From Betaproteobacteria bacterium (lineage in GTDB: Bacteria > Pseudomonadota > Gammaproteobacteria > Burkholderiales > Rhodocyclaceae): 64,000 nt of DNA. The notes under the pieces are model-generated. The model searched no databases. It saw only the letters and a list, made by a program, of their open reading frames with translations, and had not been told where the DNA came from. The translations under genes and the position numbers were made by a program. Positions 9,414 through 17,340 of the stretch are shown here, in pieces (position 1 is the stretch's first letter; each line of letters starts with the position of its first letter). The stretch lies in the NCBI GenBank assembly GCA_009782565.1, contig WRIU01000001.1, positions 248,001 through 312,000 on the forward strand. Direction: 5' to 3'.

Positions 9414-10570
9414 TGGATGCCCGGTCACGTTCTTTCCGCCGCTCGCTGATTGCGGTTTTGTGCTTGGCTGGTTTCGCCGCACTGGGGGCTGTCGCTTGGC
9501 GCGCCAACCACGACACGCAATCTGCGCCTTCGCCAACAGCGGGAGCGGGGACGGCGGTTTCCCGACCCGCGCAGCAGGTGACTCAGGTAGAAGTGGCGAA
9601 GGTCACGGTGCGGGAAATCGCCGACGACGTTTCGGCGGTGGGGACGCTGGTTTCCAACGGTTCGGTCATCCTGCGCCCGGAAGTGGCCGGACGGATAGCG
9701 GCGATTCGTCTCCAGGACGGCGTGGCTGTTCGCAAGGGCGATGTGCTGGTGGAACTGGATGCCGCCGTGCAATCCGCCGAAGCGCGGCAGGCGCAGGCGG
9801 AATTGTCACTGGCTAAGGCCAACGCTGACCGGGTCGAGGATTTGTTCGCGCGCCAGTTCGTGAGCGGCAGCGCCCGCGATGAAGCCGTCTCCCGTCTCGA
9901 AGTGGCGCGCGCCAATGCCGCGCTCGCCCAGGCGCGGCTGGATCGTACCCGCATCCGCGCGCCTTTCGACGGCATCGTCGGCATTCGCAAGGTCAATGTC
10001 GGCGATTACGTCCGGGATGGCGACGCGCTCATCAACATCGAGGACATTGCTGTTCTCAAACTCGATTTCCGTCTTCCAGAGGTGTATCTCCCCCGGTTGA
10101 GGTCGGGGCAGGAACTGGAAGTGACGAGCGATGTGGCTCCAAACATGGTTTTCCCTGCCGAGGTGGAGGCGATTGACCCTCTCGTGGATGCCGAGGGGCG
10201 GGCGGTGCTATTGCGCGCCCGGCTTGCCAATGACGAGGGGCGGCTGCGGCCGGGCGTTTTTGCCCGTGTGCGCCTGATCGTCGAGCGGCGCGACAATGTG
10301 ATGCTGATACCGGAAGCCGCGCTGATCCCCGCGCCGGGACAGACGCAGTACGTATTCCGTGTCGATGAAGGGATTGCGCGTCAGGTAGGGGTCAAAATCG
10401 GCATGCGCCGCGCGGCGGAGATCGAAATTGTCGATGGGCTTGCGCCCGGTGATTTGGTGGTTGCCGCCGGACAATTCAAGCTGCGTGACGGCGCGCCGGT
10501 GGCGGTGATAGGGACAGGCATCGGCATTGCGAAGCCTGAGCCTGGAGCCCTTTCCGTCGTCAAGGACTGA
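9413..10570 (+). CDS. RND efflux periplasmic adaptor (membrane fusion protein)
   Basis: HlyD/AcrA-type adaptor of 385 residues. An N-terminal membrane anchor (LIAVLCLAGFAALGAVAW) is followed by a lipoyl half-motif (RPEVAGRIAAIRLQDGVAVRKGDVLVELD), an Ala/Glu-rich alpha-helical hairpin (about 120-170), the second lipoyl half (TRIRAPFDGIVGIRKVNVGDYV), then beta-barrel and membrane-proximal domains. It connects the inner-membrane pump to an outer-membrane channel. Its ATG overlaps the pap stop by one base (TGATG), and the RND pump follows after 26 bases. It has no lipobox cysteine, unlike the metal-efflux adaptor at 17.3 kb. Confidence 0.92.
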   Translation: MDARSRSFRRSLIAVLCLAGFAALGAVAWRANHDTQSAPSPTAGAGTAVSRPAQQVTQVEVAKVTVREIADDVSAVGTLVSNGSVILRPEVAGRIAAIRLQDGVAVRKGDVLVELDAAVQSAEARQAQAELSLAKANADRVEDLFARQFVSGSARDEAVSRLEVARANAALAQARLDRTRIRAPFDGIVGIRKVNVGDYVRDGDALINIEDIAVLKLDFRLPEVYLPRLRSGQELEVTSDVAPNMVFPAEVEAIDPLVDAEGRAVLLRARLANDEGRLRPGVFARVRLIVERRDNVMLIPEAALIPAPGQTQYVFRVDEGIARQVGVKIGMRRAAEIEIVDGLAPGDLVVAAGQFKLRDGAPVAVIGTGIGIAKPEPGALSVVKD

Positions 10571-10596
10571 ACGGGCAGGGGAGGGCACGGGCCGCC

Positions 10597-13500
10597 ATGG
10601 GACTTTCCGAGCTTTGCATCCGGCGGCCCGTGTTCGCCTCTGTGCTGTCGCTGGTAGTGCTGCTCGTCGGGCTGATGTCGTTTTCAAGACTGACGGTGCG
10701 CGAATATCCCAATATCGACGAACCCGTCGTCACTGTCACCACCACGTATTCCGGAGCCAGCGCCGAAATCATCGAGTCGCAGGTCACTAAGCCGCTGGAA
10801 GATTCAATAGCAGGGATCGAGGGGGTGGACGTACTTTCTTCGATCAGCCGTTCCGAGAGCAGTCAGATCATGGTGCGCTTTCGCATCGAGCGCGACGCGG
10901 ACAGCGCCGCCGCCGACGTGCGCGACCGCGTCTCCAGGGTGCGGAAACGCTTGCCCGATGACATCGACGAGCCGGTGATTGCCAAGGTCGAAGCCGACGC
11001 CAATCCGATCATCTGGATTGCTTTCTCGTCCGACCGGCACGATCCGCTGGAGATGAGCGATTTCGCCAACCGCATCATCAAGCCCCGTTTGCAAACCCTG
11101 CCGGGCGCGGCGGACGCGCGGGTATACGGCGAGCGCCGCTACTCGATGCGCGTCTGGCTCGACCGCGCCCGCCTCGCGGCCTTCGGCCTTACTCCACAGG
11201 ATGTTGTGGAGGCCATTGCGCGCCAGAACGTCGAACTTCCGGCAGGCCGGATCGAGAGCCGCGAACGCGAATTCGAGGTCGTAGCCCAAACCAACTTGGA
11301 CGAACCCGCGCAGTTCGAGGCGGTCGTCTTGCGTCAGGCCGTGACTCCAGGCAGCTATCCGGTGCGTATCCGGGATGTGGGCTGGGTGGAAGTAGGCGCG
11401 GTCAATGAACGCAGTATCGTGCACTTCATGGGACGCCCCGCTGTGTCCATTGGGCTTATCAAGCAATCCACCGCCAACCCGCTCGACCTCAAACGCGCGT
11501 TGGTCAAAATGTTGCCAGAGTTGGAAAGCGAACTGCCGGAAGGCATGAAAATGACCATCACCAACGATTCGACGGTTTTCATTGACCGTTCCATCGAGGC
11601 GGTGTTCTCCACCATCTGGGAAGCCGTGCTGCTGGTGGCCGCCGTATGCCTGTTTTTCCTGCGAAATTGGCGCGCGATGCTGATTCCGCTGGTGACGATC
11701 CCCGTGTCGCTGATCGGCGCTTTCGCCTTGATGTTCGCCTTCGGCTTTTCGGTCAACACCTTGACCCTGCTGGCGCTCGTACTCGCCATCGGGTTGGTAG
11801 TGGATGACGCCATTGTGATGTTGGAAAATATCTTCCGCCACATCGAGGAAGGTATGCCGCCACTGGAGGCTGCGTTCAAGGGGGCGAAGGAAATCGGTTT
11901 CGCCATCATAGCGATGACCATCACGCTGGCCGCCGTCTACACCCCCGTGGCGTTCATGACGGGAAGGACGGGCAAACTCTTCTCCGAATTTGCACTCACG
12001 CTCTCCGGCGCGGTGCTGGTTTCCGGGTTCGTTGCGCTGACCCTCTCCCCGATGATGTGCTCGCGCCTGCTGCGCCATGAGAACAAGCATGGCACCCTCT
12101 ATAACGGCATTGAACGTTTCCTTGTCTGGCTCATTGCGTTCTATCGCCGCGCGCTCGTGAAAATGCTCGGTATGCGTTGGGTGGTGCTGCTGTCGTTCGC
12201 AGTGCTGGCGGGGCTGGGCTTGGTGCTGCTTGGGCAACTGAAGTCCGAACTCTCGCCAATCGAGGATCGTGGCCGGATCATGGTGCAGTTCCGGGGGCCG
12301 GAAGGAGCCACCATCGACTACATGACGCGCTACTCGGAAGAAATCGGCAACATCTTCGCAACCACTGCCGATGTCGAAGGCTACCAGGTCATGACCGGAA
12401 ACCCCACGGTATCGCAGGGGCGCAGTTTCGTGAGTTTTGTCGATTGGTCGCAACGTACCCGAAAAACACAGGAATTTGCCGCCGAAATGCAGCCGCGCCT
12501 ACGTGCCATACCGGGTATCAATGCCTTTCCGATATTGCCCGCTGCCTTTGGCCAGAGCCCGCGCGTGCGCCCCGTAAGCTTCGTCATCACCTCGTCGGGG
12601 TCGTGGGAAGAACTGAATCGTGTCACCGATCAGATGCTGGAAGCCATGAATGCACATCGGGGGTTCGTCTCGCCCGATACCGATCTCCAACTCACAAAGC
12701 CGGAATTAGCCGTATCGGTCGACCGCGACAAGGCCGCTGATCTCGGCATCTCCATCGCCATCATCGGCCAGACGCTGGAAACCATGCTCGGAGGGCGTCA
12801 GGTGACGCGCTACAAGCAGAATGCCGAACAGTACGACGTCATCGTTCAGGTCAAAGCGGAAGGCCGTGTCGATCCGCGCGACATCCACGATATTTTTGTG
12901 CGGGGCAAGGGCGGGCAAATGGTTCCGCTTTCCAACCTCGTGACCGTGCGTGAAACGGTCAGTCCGCGCGAACTCAATCATTTCGGGCAGCGCCGCGCCG
13001 TGACTATCACCGCGAACCTCACCCCGGATTTCGCGCTCGGCGAGGCGCTTGGCTGGATGGACGCCACGGCGGCGCGCATCATGCCTCCCGGATATTCTAC
13101 CGATTATGATGGCATGTCACGCGAATACAAGACGAGTTCCGCGAGCCTTGCGATCACCTTTGCGCTTGCGCTCGCGTTCATCTATCTTGTGCTTTCCGCG
13201 CAATTCGAGAGTTTTTTTGATCCCTTCATCATCATGCTCACCGTGCCGCTCTCGATGGCGGGTGCGCTCGGCGCGCTATGGCTGACTGGCGGCACGCTCA
13301 ACGTCTACAGCCAAATCGGCCTCGTCACCCTGATCGGCCTCATTACCAAACACGGCATCCTTATCGTTGAATTCGCCAATCAGTTGCGTGGGACGGGCAG
13401 GGGGGTGATGGAGTCCGTAATCGAAGCCGCTGTACTGCGGCTGCGTCCCATCCTGATGACCACTGGCGCGATGGTTCTTGGCGCAATTCCGCTGGCCTTT

Positions 13501-13656
13501 GCCACCGGCGCTGGCGCGGAGAGCCGCCAACAAATTGGCTGGGTGATCGTTGGCGGGTTGCTGCTTGGTACTTTCTTCACGCTCTTTGTCGTACCCACGG
13601 TCTACACTTTAATTGCGAGCAGGCATCGTGTGGCTGAAGCCGCGCCTGAAGCGTGA
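10597..13656 (+). CDS. RND multidrug-type efflux transporter (HAE1-like)
   Basis: A 1019-residue inner-membrane proton-driven pump with the RND layout: one TM helix, a large periplasmic porter loop, six TM helices, a second loop and five TM helices. The TM4 proton-relay motif appears as LAIGLVVDDAIVMLEN, with the Asp pair typical of hydrophobe/amphiphile exporters (MexF, MdtB type). The lipophilic-drug class is inferred from this motif and from the lack of the metal-type DFG sequence. No outer-membrane channel gene accompanies it, so it probably uses a shared TolC/OprM-like protein. Confidence 0.92.
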   Translation: MGLSELCIRRPVFASVLSLVVLLVGLMSFSRLTVREYPNIDEPVVTVTTTYSGASAEIIESQVTKPLEDSIAGIEGVDVLSSISRSESSQIMVRFRIERDADSAAADVRDRVSRVRKRLPDDIDEPVIAKVEADANPIIWIAFSSDRHDPLEMSDFANRIIKPRLQTLPGAADARVYGERRYSMRVWLDRARLAAFGLTPQDVVEAIARQNVELPAGRIESREREFEVVAQTNLDEPAQFEAVVLRQAVTPGSYPVRIRDVGWVEVGAVNERSIVHFMGRPAVSIGLIKQSTANPLDLKRALVKMLPELESELPEGMKMTITNDSTVFIDRSIEAVFSTIWEAVLLVAAVCLFFLRNWRAMLIPLVTIPVSLIGAFALMFAFGFSVNTLTLLALVLAIGLVVDDAIVMLENIFRHIEEGMPPLEAAFKGAKEIGFAIIAMTITLAAVYTPVAFMTGRTGKLFSEFALTLSGAVLVSGFVALTLSPMMCSRLLRHENKHGTLYNGIERFLVWLIAFYRRALVKMLGMRWVVLLSFAVLAGLGLVLLGQLKSELSPIEDRGRIMVQFRGPEGATIDYMTRYSEEIGNIFATTADVEGYQVMTGNPTVSQGRSFVSFVDWSQRTRKTQEFAAEMQPRLRAIPGINAFPILPAAFGQSPRVRPVSFVITSSGSWEELNRVTDQMLEAMNAHRGFVSPDTDLQLTKPELAVSVDRDKAADLGISIAIIGQTLETMLGGRQVTRYKQNAEQYDVIVQVKAEGRVDPRDIHDIFVRGKGGQMVPLSNLVTVRETVSPRELNHFGQRRAVTITANLTPDFALGEALGWMDATAARIMPPGYSTDYDGMSREYKTSSASLAITFALALAFIYLVLSAQFESFFDPFIIMLTVPLSMAGALGALWLTGGTLNVYSQIGLVTLIGLITKHGILIVEFANQLRGTGRGVMESVIEAAVLRLRPILMTTGAMVLGAIPLAFATGAGAESRQQIGWVIVGGLLLGTFFTLFVVPTVYTLIASRHRVAEAAPEA

Positions 13657-13676
13657 AACGACAGGAGCAGACGATT

Positions 13677-14093
13677 ATGGACGCCTTACGAACAATCTCC
13701 GCTGGTTTCGAGGCCGCTCAGAACGTGCAGAATGCCCGTGCCGCCCAGGCCGTCGTGTCGCCGCGCGAACGTGACGGCACTCAGCCGCTCCGGCCGGAAG
13801 GCATCACACCTTCTGCGCGGGTCGACCTCAGCGAAGCGGCCCGTGCGGCCTCGCGTTCCGGATTGTCATCCTTGCCGCCACCGATGCCTGCCAACGCTCC
13901 TGCCGCGCCTGTGCAGACACAAGAAGCTGTTGTGCGCGCCGGATCGGTCGGAAACACCGACCGCACGGAAAGGCAGGATGCCGCCGCTTTTACCGCTTTC
14001 AGTCGGGAAGCCGTGCAGCGCTACATGGAAAACGCTGATAACAAACTTCCCGCCGGGCAAAGCGGCCCGTCGTCGGTACGGGTTTCGGCCTGA
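13677..14093 (+). CDS. Small Ala/Pro/Arg-rich hypothetical protein
   Basis: A 138-residue protein without a recognised domain, signal peptide or membrane helix. It starts MDALRTISAGFEAAQNVQNAR, is rich in Ala, Pro, Arg and Ser, has a probably disordered Pro-rich middle (LPPPMPANAPAAPVQTQ) and ends with a short helix-like segment (AAFTAFSREAVQRYMENADNKLP). The frame is open from a GTG at 13653 that overlaps the RND stop, but ATG 13677 has AGGAGCAG in ribosome-binding position and is preferred. A GC-rich hairpin follows it. It may be co-transcribed with the efflux operon; no function is proposed. Confidence 0.6.
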   Translation: MDALRTISAGFEAAQNVQNARAAQAVVSPRERDGTQPLRPEGITPSARVDLSEAARAASRSGLSSLPPPMPANAPAAPVQTQEAVVRAGSVGNTDRTERQDAAAFTAFSREAVQRYMENADNKLPAGQSGPSSVRVSA

Positions 14094-14117
14094 ATTGTAG
14101 ATTTACCACAACACACG

Positions 14118-14145
14118 GCGCGCCCATCTGGGGCGCGCTTCTATT
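14118..14145 (+). terminator. Probable terminator after efflux operon
   Basis: GC-rich stem GCGCGCCC / GGGCGCGC (14118-14125 and 14131-14138) with a 5-base loop, followed by TTCTATTTAT, a weak U-rich tail. It lies 25 bases after the stop of the small hypothetical gene. Confidence 0.7.
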
Positions 14146-14218
14146 TATGTTAAGTTTACATAATACAAATTATAGTTCTTTTTATGGGCAAGCTTCTTTC
14201 AATCATATTTTTTTGTTG

Positions 14219-14247
14219 TTGTATATCATAGCCATCTTCTCTATAAT
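14219..14247 (+). promoter_or_regulatory. Candidate promoter of the small lipoprotein gene
   Basis: A consensus -10 TATAAT occurs at 14242-14247, with a weak -35 TTGTAT 17 bases upstream (14219-14224). The region is AT-rich and lies about 110 bases before the lipoprotein start. Only the -10 match is strong. Confidence 0.45.
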
Positions 14248-14280
14248 CCTTCAAATGGGTGCATGTGCGCGCCATGTGTT

Positions 14281-14313
14281 AGGATTGAAAACCTCGTAAA
14301 AAGGTTTTATCCT
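14281..14313 (+). other. 5'-UTR stem-loop ahead of lipoprotein gene
   Basis: AGGAT-tg-AAAACCT pairs with AGGTTTT-ATCCT around a 7-base loop, a 12-bp interrupted stem. There is no T-run after it, so a terminator is unlikely. It falls between the candidate promoter and the ribosome-binding site and could stabilise or regulate the transcript (inference). Confidence 0.5.
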
Positions 14314-14354
14314 CGTTACGACCTACCTTCCTCACTAGCCTAAGGAAAGACAAC

Positions 14355-14609
14355 ATGAAATATCCTCTCTTAGCCGCAGCTCTTCTGGCTCTTACCATTT
14401 CTGCTTGTAATGACCAAAAAGAAGCGCCTCCTGCTATGGACGATGCGGTCGCTGTCCCCGCTGAACAAGCTCCAGCTCCAATGGAAGAAGCGCTTCCGGT
14501 AGCCGCAGAAGAACCGCCTGCTGCTGTTGAAGAAGCTCCGGCTGCTCCCGCCGAAGAAGCTCCTCCGGCTGCCGAAGAACCCGCTGCGCCCGCTACTGAA
14601 GCCAAGTAA
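14355..14609 (+). CDS. Small low-complexity lipoprotein
   Basis: An 84-residue predicted lipoprotein. It has a signal peptide MKYPLLAAALLALTISAC with a lipobox ending at Cys18, then NDQKE and a mature part made almost only of Ala, Pro and Glu (for example EEAPAAPAEEAP). The mature chain should be acidic and extended, possibly a spacer or periplasm-spanning tether. AAGGA lies in ribosome-binding position. It is flanked by its own candidate promoter and a strong terminator, so it is probably monocistronic. No homologous function is recognised. Confidence 0.8.
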   Translation: MKYPLLAAALLALTISACNDQKEAPPAMDDAVAVPAEQAPAPMEEALPVAAEEPPAAVEEAPAAPAEEAPPAAEEPAAPATEAK

Positions 14610-14692
14610 CCCAATTACAGCGGAGTTGGATGCGCGGGGTTGATATAAATTTGTATTGACCGTTGCGTTTCCGACAGAAATAGAACCCTTCT

Positions 14693-14744
14693 CCCCTCTT
14701 CAAGCGTCGTTATCTACGCTTGAAGAGGGGTTGTTGTTTTTTTT
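14693..14744 (+). terminator. Strong Rho-independent terminator
   Basis: A perfect 14-bp stem (CCCCTCTTCAAGCG at 14693-14706 with CGCTTGAAGAGGGG at 14717-14730), a 10-base loop, and TTGTTGTTTTTTTT after it. It closes the lipoprotein transcript. Confidence 0.93.
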
Positions 14745-14820
14745 GAAAACCTTTTAAACGAAACAATGTACTGACCCCTGTTTGTGTCAAAATAGGTGTT
14801 AGTAGTCGATAGATTTTTCT

Positions 14821-15000
14821 ATGTTTATAAGTAACGTGACTGGTAAGGAAATCACTTTGAACACTCAGAGTAATGACTTCTTAAGCGAAGCGTTTACGAT
14901 GTATATCTTCTCTATGCTTATGGCATCTATTTTAGTTGTGCCTACTATCATCGGCACAGCCCATACGACGGCGATGTGGCGGCTGTTGGATAAGCGTTGA
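14821..15000 (+). CDS. Small single-span membrane protein (59 aa), hypothetical
   Basis: An ORF of 59 codons from ATG 14821 to TGA 15000. A polar N-terminus (MFISNVTGKEITLNTQSNDF) is followed by one clear hydrophobic segment (YIFSMLMASILVVPTIIG, about residues 28-45) and a short basic tail ending WRLLDKR. It lies downstream of a strong terminator, so it would need its own promoter, and no good Shine-Dalgarno precedes the first ATG. TTG 14857 (AAGGA upstream) or ATG 14899 are alternatives. The membrane-helix composition argues for a real small protein, but evidence is limited. A weak inverted repeat GAGGATT/AATCCTC follows at 15010-15039. Confidence 0.45.
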   Translation: MFISNVTGKEITLNTQSNDFLSEAFTMYIFSMLMASILVVPTIIGTAHTTAMWRLLDKR

Positions 15001-15158
15001 TCTCCTCCAGAGGATTGTCCGGAATTCATGTAAATCCTCAAAATACACTGCTAACAGACTGAATTAACGTATAAAAAGCGTAATAACTGCTGAGATGCCT
15101 GCTCTCTTGTCCGAGTCAAAGAGTGATTCTTGATTCTCAGTACCTCCCCTCCTCCCTC

Positions 15159-16589
15159 TTACAGATCTGTAGACGAGTCACCGGTGGGTTCATGGGCAAG
15201 TCGCGGGGACTGCACAGGAATCTCGACGGTTGCTATCAGCCCGGAGTCTCCTGACGCAGCCATCAGCGTAATTCGTCCTTTATGCAAGGTGGCAATCTCG
15301 TGGGCGATGGCCAAACCCAGGCCACTGCCTTCGACACCGGCATCGGCGCTGCGGTAGAAAGGCTCCAGCACCCGTTGGCGCTCTGGCTCTGGAATGCCAG
15401 GCCCGTTGTCGGTGACGACGAAAGCGACCGACCCACCGACCTGCCCTGCACTGACCCCGACATGGCCACCGGTGGGGGTGTAGCGGATAGCGTTGTCAAC
15501 CAGGTTGGCGAGCATTTCGCTCAGGAATTGCCGGTTTCCGCATACTGCCGCCGATTCGTCGGCAAGTTCGATACTGACCTCGATCTGCTTTGCCAGGGCA
15601 GCGGGCACGAGCCTCTCGACCACGTCCTCGACCAGTGCGGCAACGTCGACCGGGGCAAAATCCAGCGCACCCGATTGGCGGGCCTCTGCGCGGCTCAGGC
15701 TCAGCAGTTGGTTGGCCAGCCGGGCAAGGCGGACAGTGGTGGCATTGAGCTTGGCAAGCTCGGCGCGCAGTTCGTCCTGGCCGTGGGCGCGCAGTGCGAG
15801 TTCGGTTTGAGCGCAGAGTACGGTAATCGGTGTACGCAGTTGATGCGTTGCGTCGGCGATAAACCGCTGCTGGGCCATGATCGTCCGGCCCAAACGAGCC
15901 ATCAAGTCGTTGATGACACGCACTTGCTCATGAACCTCCGCCGGTAAGCCGGACTCGCCAAGCGGGCTCAGGTCTTCGTGGGTCCGTCGGGCAATGGCAT
16001 CGCGGATACGGCTCAACGGTGCCATGCCGCGACCGATGCCATGCCAGACCAGAAGGGCGATGCTGGCGAGAAACAGCAACTGCGGCGTAATCATGTAGAC
16101 AAGGGCGTCGCGCGCCATGGCCTGCCGCTTGTGCAGCGTTTCGGCGACCCGCACAAACAGCAACTGACCGTGGACGCCGCTCGGCACGGTGTATTCCACC
16201 AGCCGGACGGTTTCGCCATCCACCCGAGAGTCGTAGAACCGGGTTTCGCCGGGTACCATGATGCGGGCAGGACTCGGCGGCAGTGAGCGGTTGCCGACCA
16301 GTTGCTGCCCGTGATTGTTCGACACGCTGAAATAGACCTTGTCCACTTCGTCAAATTCGAGCATCCGGTGCGCTGCGGGCGGTAGATCGAATTCAGGCTT
16401 GCCGTGCACGACCCGCACTTGTCCAGCCAGGGTCTGAGCCGTGTCCTGTAATGACCAGTCGTAGGTACGATTGGCAAAGTGCAGGACGATAGCATAGGTT
16501 GCCCAAGCCCAGATACCGGTCAGCAGCAGAATTGGCAGCAACAACCAGAGCAGCAATCGCTGGCGCAGCGACAGCCGGTCAGTTCTCAC
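15159..16589 (-). CDS. Two-component sensor histidine kinase (TctE/QseC-like)
   Basis: An inner-membrane kinase of 476 residues. TM1 (LLLWLLLPILLLTGIWAW) and TM2 flank a periplasmic 2CSK_N-type sensor region. A HAMP-like linker follows, then the H-box D-A-T-H-Q-L-R-T-P (phospho-accepting His near 249), the N-box NLVDNAIRYTP and G-box DNGPGIP...GSGLGLAI. A frame is open up to ATG 16619, but GTG 16589 has GGAG in ribosome-binding position and gives an 11-base overlap with the regulator, so it was chosen. Lying divergent to a CzcCBA-type operon, it probably senses metal or envelope stress (inference); TctE relatives sense tricarboxylates. Confidence 0.9.
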   Translation of the reverse strand: MRTDRLSLRQRLLLWLLLPILLLTGIWAWATYAIVLHFANRTYDWSLQDTAQTLAGQVRVVHGKPEFDLPPAAHRMLEFDEVDKVYFSVSNNHGQQLVGNRSLPPSPARIMVPGETRFYDSRVDGETVRLVEYTVPSGVHGQLLFVRVAETLHKRQAMARDALVYMITPQLLFLASIALLVWHGIGRGMAPLSRIRDAIARRTHEDLSPLGESGLPAEVHEQVRVINDLMARLGRTIMAQQRFIADATHQLRTPITVLCAQTELALRAHGQDELRAELAKLNATTVRLARLANQLLSLSRAEARQSGALDFAPVDVAALVEDVVERLVPAALAKQIEVSIELADESAAVCGNRQFLSEMLANLVDNAIRYTPTGGHVGVSAGQVGGSVAFVVTDNGPGIPEPERQRVLEPFYRSADAGVEGSGLGLAIAHEIATLHKGRITLMAASGDSGLIATVEIPVQSPRLAHEPTGDSSTDL

Positions 16590-17250
16590 CACAGGTCTCC
16601 AGCATGTAACCAAGCCCATGGATGGTACGGACGCTTAAGTCGTAAGGCTTCAGCTTCTTGCGTAGGCGATGGATGTAGACCTCGATGGTGTTGGTTCCAA
16701 CCTCGCCTGCCCAATCGCCAATCTGTTGTGCGAGCCGTGTCTTGACCACCACTTTGCCAACACGCTTTATCAGCGCTTCGAGGATTGCTATCTCGCGCAC
16801 TGTGAGGTCCAGCGGTTTGCCTTCGATGGTCACTGCACGGTTGGTTAGATCCAACTCCAGAGGGCCATAGCTTAGCCGCGTAAGCCCGCCAGCAGCGCGT
16901 CGAATCAGCGCGTCTACACGGGCTTCCAACTCGCGCAGGGCAAAGGGCTTGGTCAGGTAGTCATCAGCACCAGCCCGGAGCCCCAGGACGCGCTCATCAA
17001 TACCGTCGCGGGCGGACAGCACCAGAACCGGTGTGCGATCCTGGCGCGCACGGGCGCGCCGCAGCACTTCGATGCCGTCCAGGCGCGGCAAACCCAGGTC
17101 GAGTACAGCCAGGTCGTAAGTCCCTGTCGCCAGGGCGCTGTCAGCAGCGCGCCCATCGGCCACGTGATCAACACCATAGCCAGCCTGACGCAACGCCTGC
17201 AGTAGCGTATCCCGGAGCGCATCGTCATCTTCGACCAGAAGGACTCTCAT
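16579..17250 (-). CDS. OmpR/PhoB-family response regulator
   Basis: A 223-residue regulator. The receiver domain has the acidic pocket EDDD (7-10), phospho-acceptor Asp51 in VLDLGLP and Lys101 in YLTKPF. The C-terminal winged-helix DNA-binding domain holds TVREIAILEAL...EVYIHRLRKKL...TIHGLGYML. It is the cognate regulator of the overlapping kinase gene and lies 90 bases from the start of the divergent metal-efflux operon, which makes that operon its likely target. It resembles QseB, TctD and CzcR-type regulators. Confidence 0.93.
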   Translation of the reverse strand: MRVLLVEDDDALRDTLLQALRQAGYGVDHVADGRAADSALATGTYDLAVLDLGLPRLDGIEVLRRARARQDRTPVLVLSARDGIDERVLGLRAGADDYLTKPFALRELEARVDALIRRAAGGLTRLSYGPLELDLTNRAVTIEGKPLDLTVREIAILEALIKRVGKVVVKTRLAQQIGDWAGEVGTNTIEVYIHRLRKKLKPYDLSVRTIHGLGYMLETCGEN

Positions 17251-17340
17251 AGTAAGAACTTTTTAAGGAATGCCTGGCTATATTACGCGCCCCTACCGAA
17301 CAAGAGAACGCGGAGCCCCTTCAGCTTCCCGTGTGAGACG

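Noticed and set aside
10804-12453. Minus-strand ORF of 549 codons opposite the RND pump
   Set aside because: Shadow of a strongly conserved transporter; composition is biased and no motif is seen.
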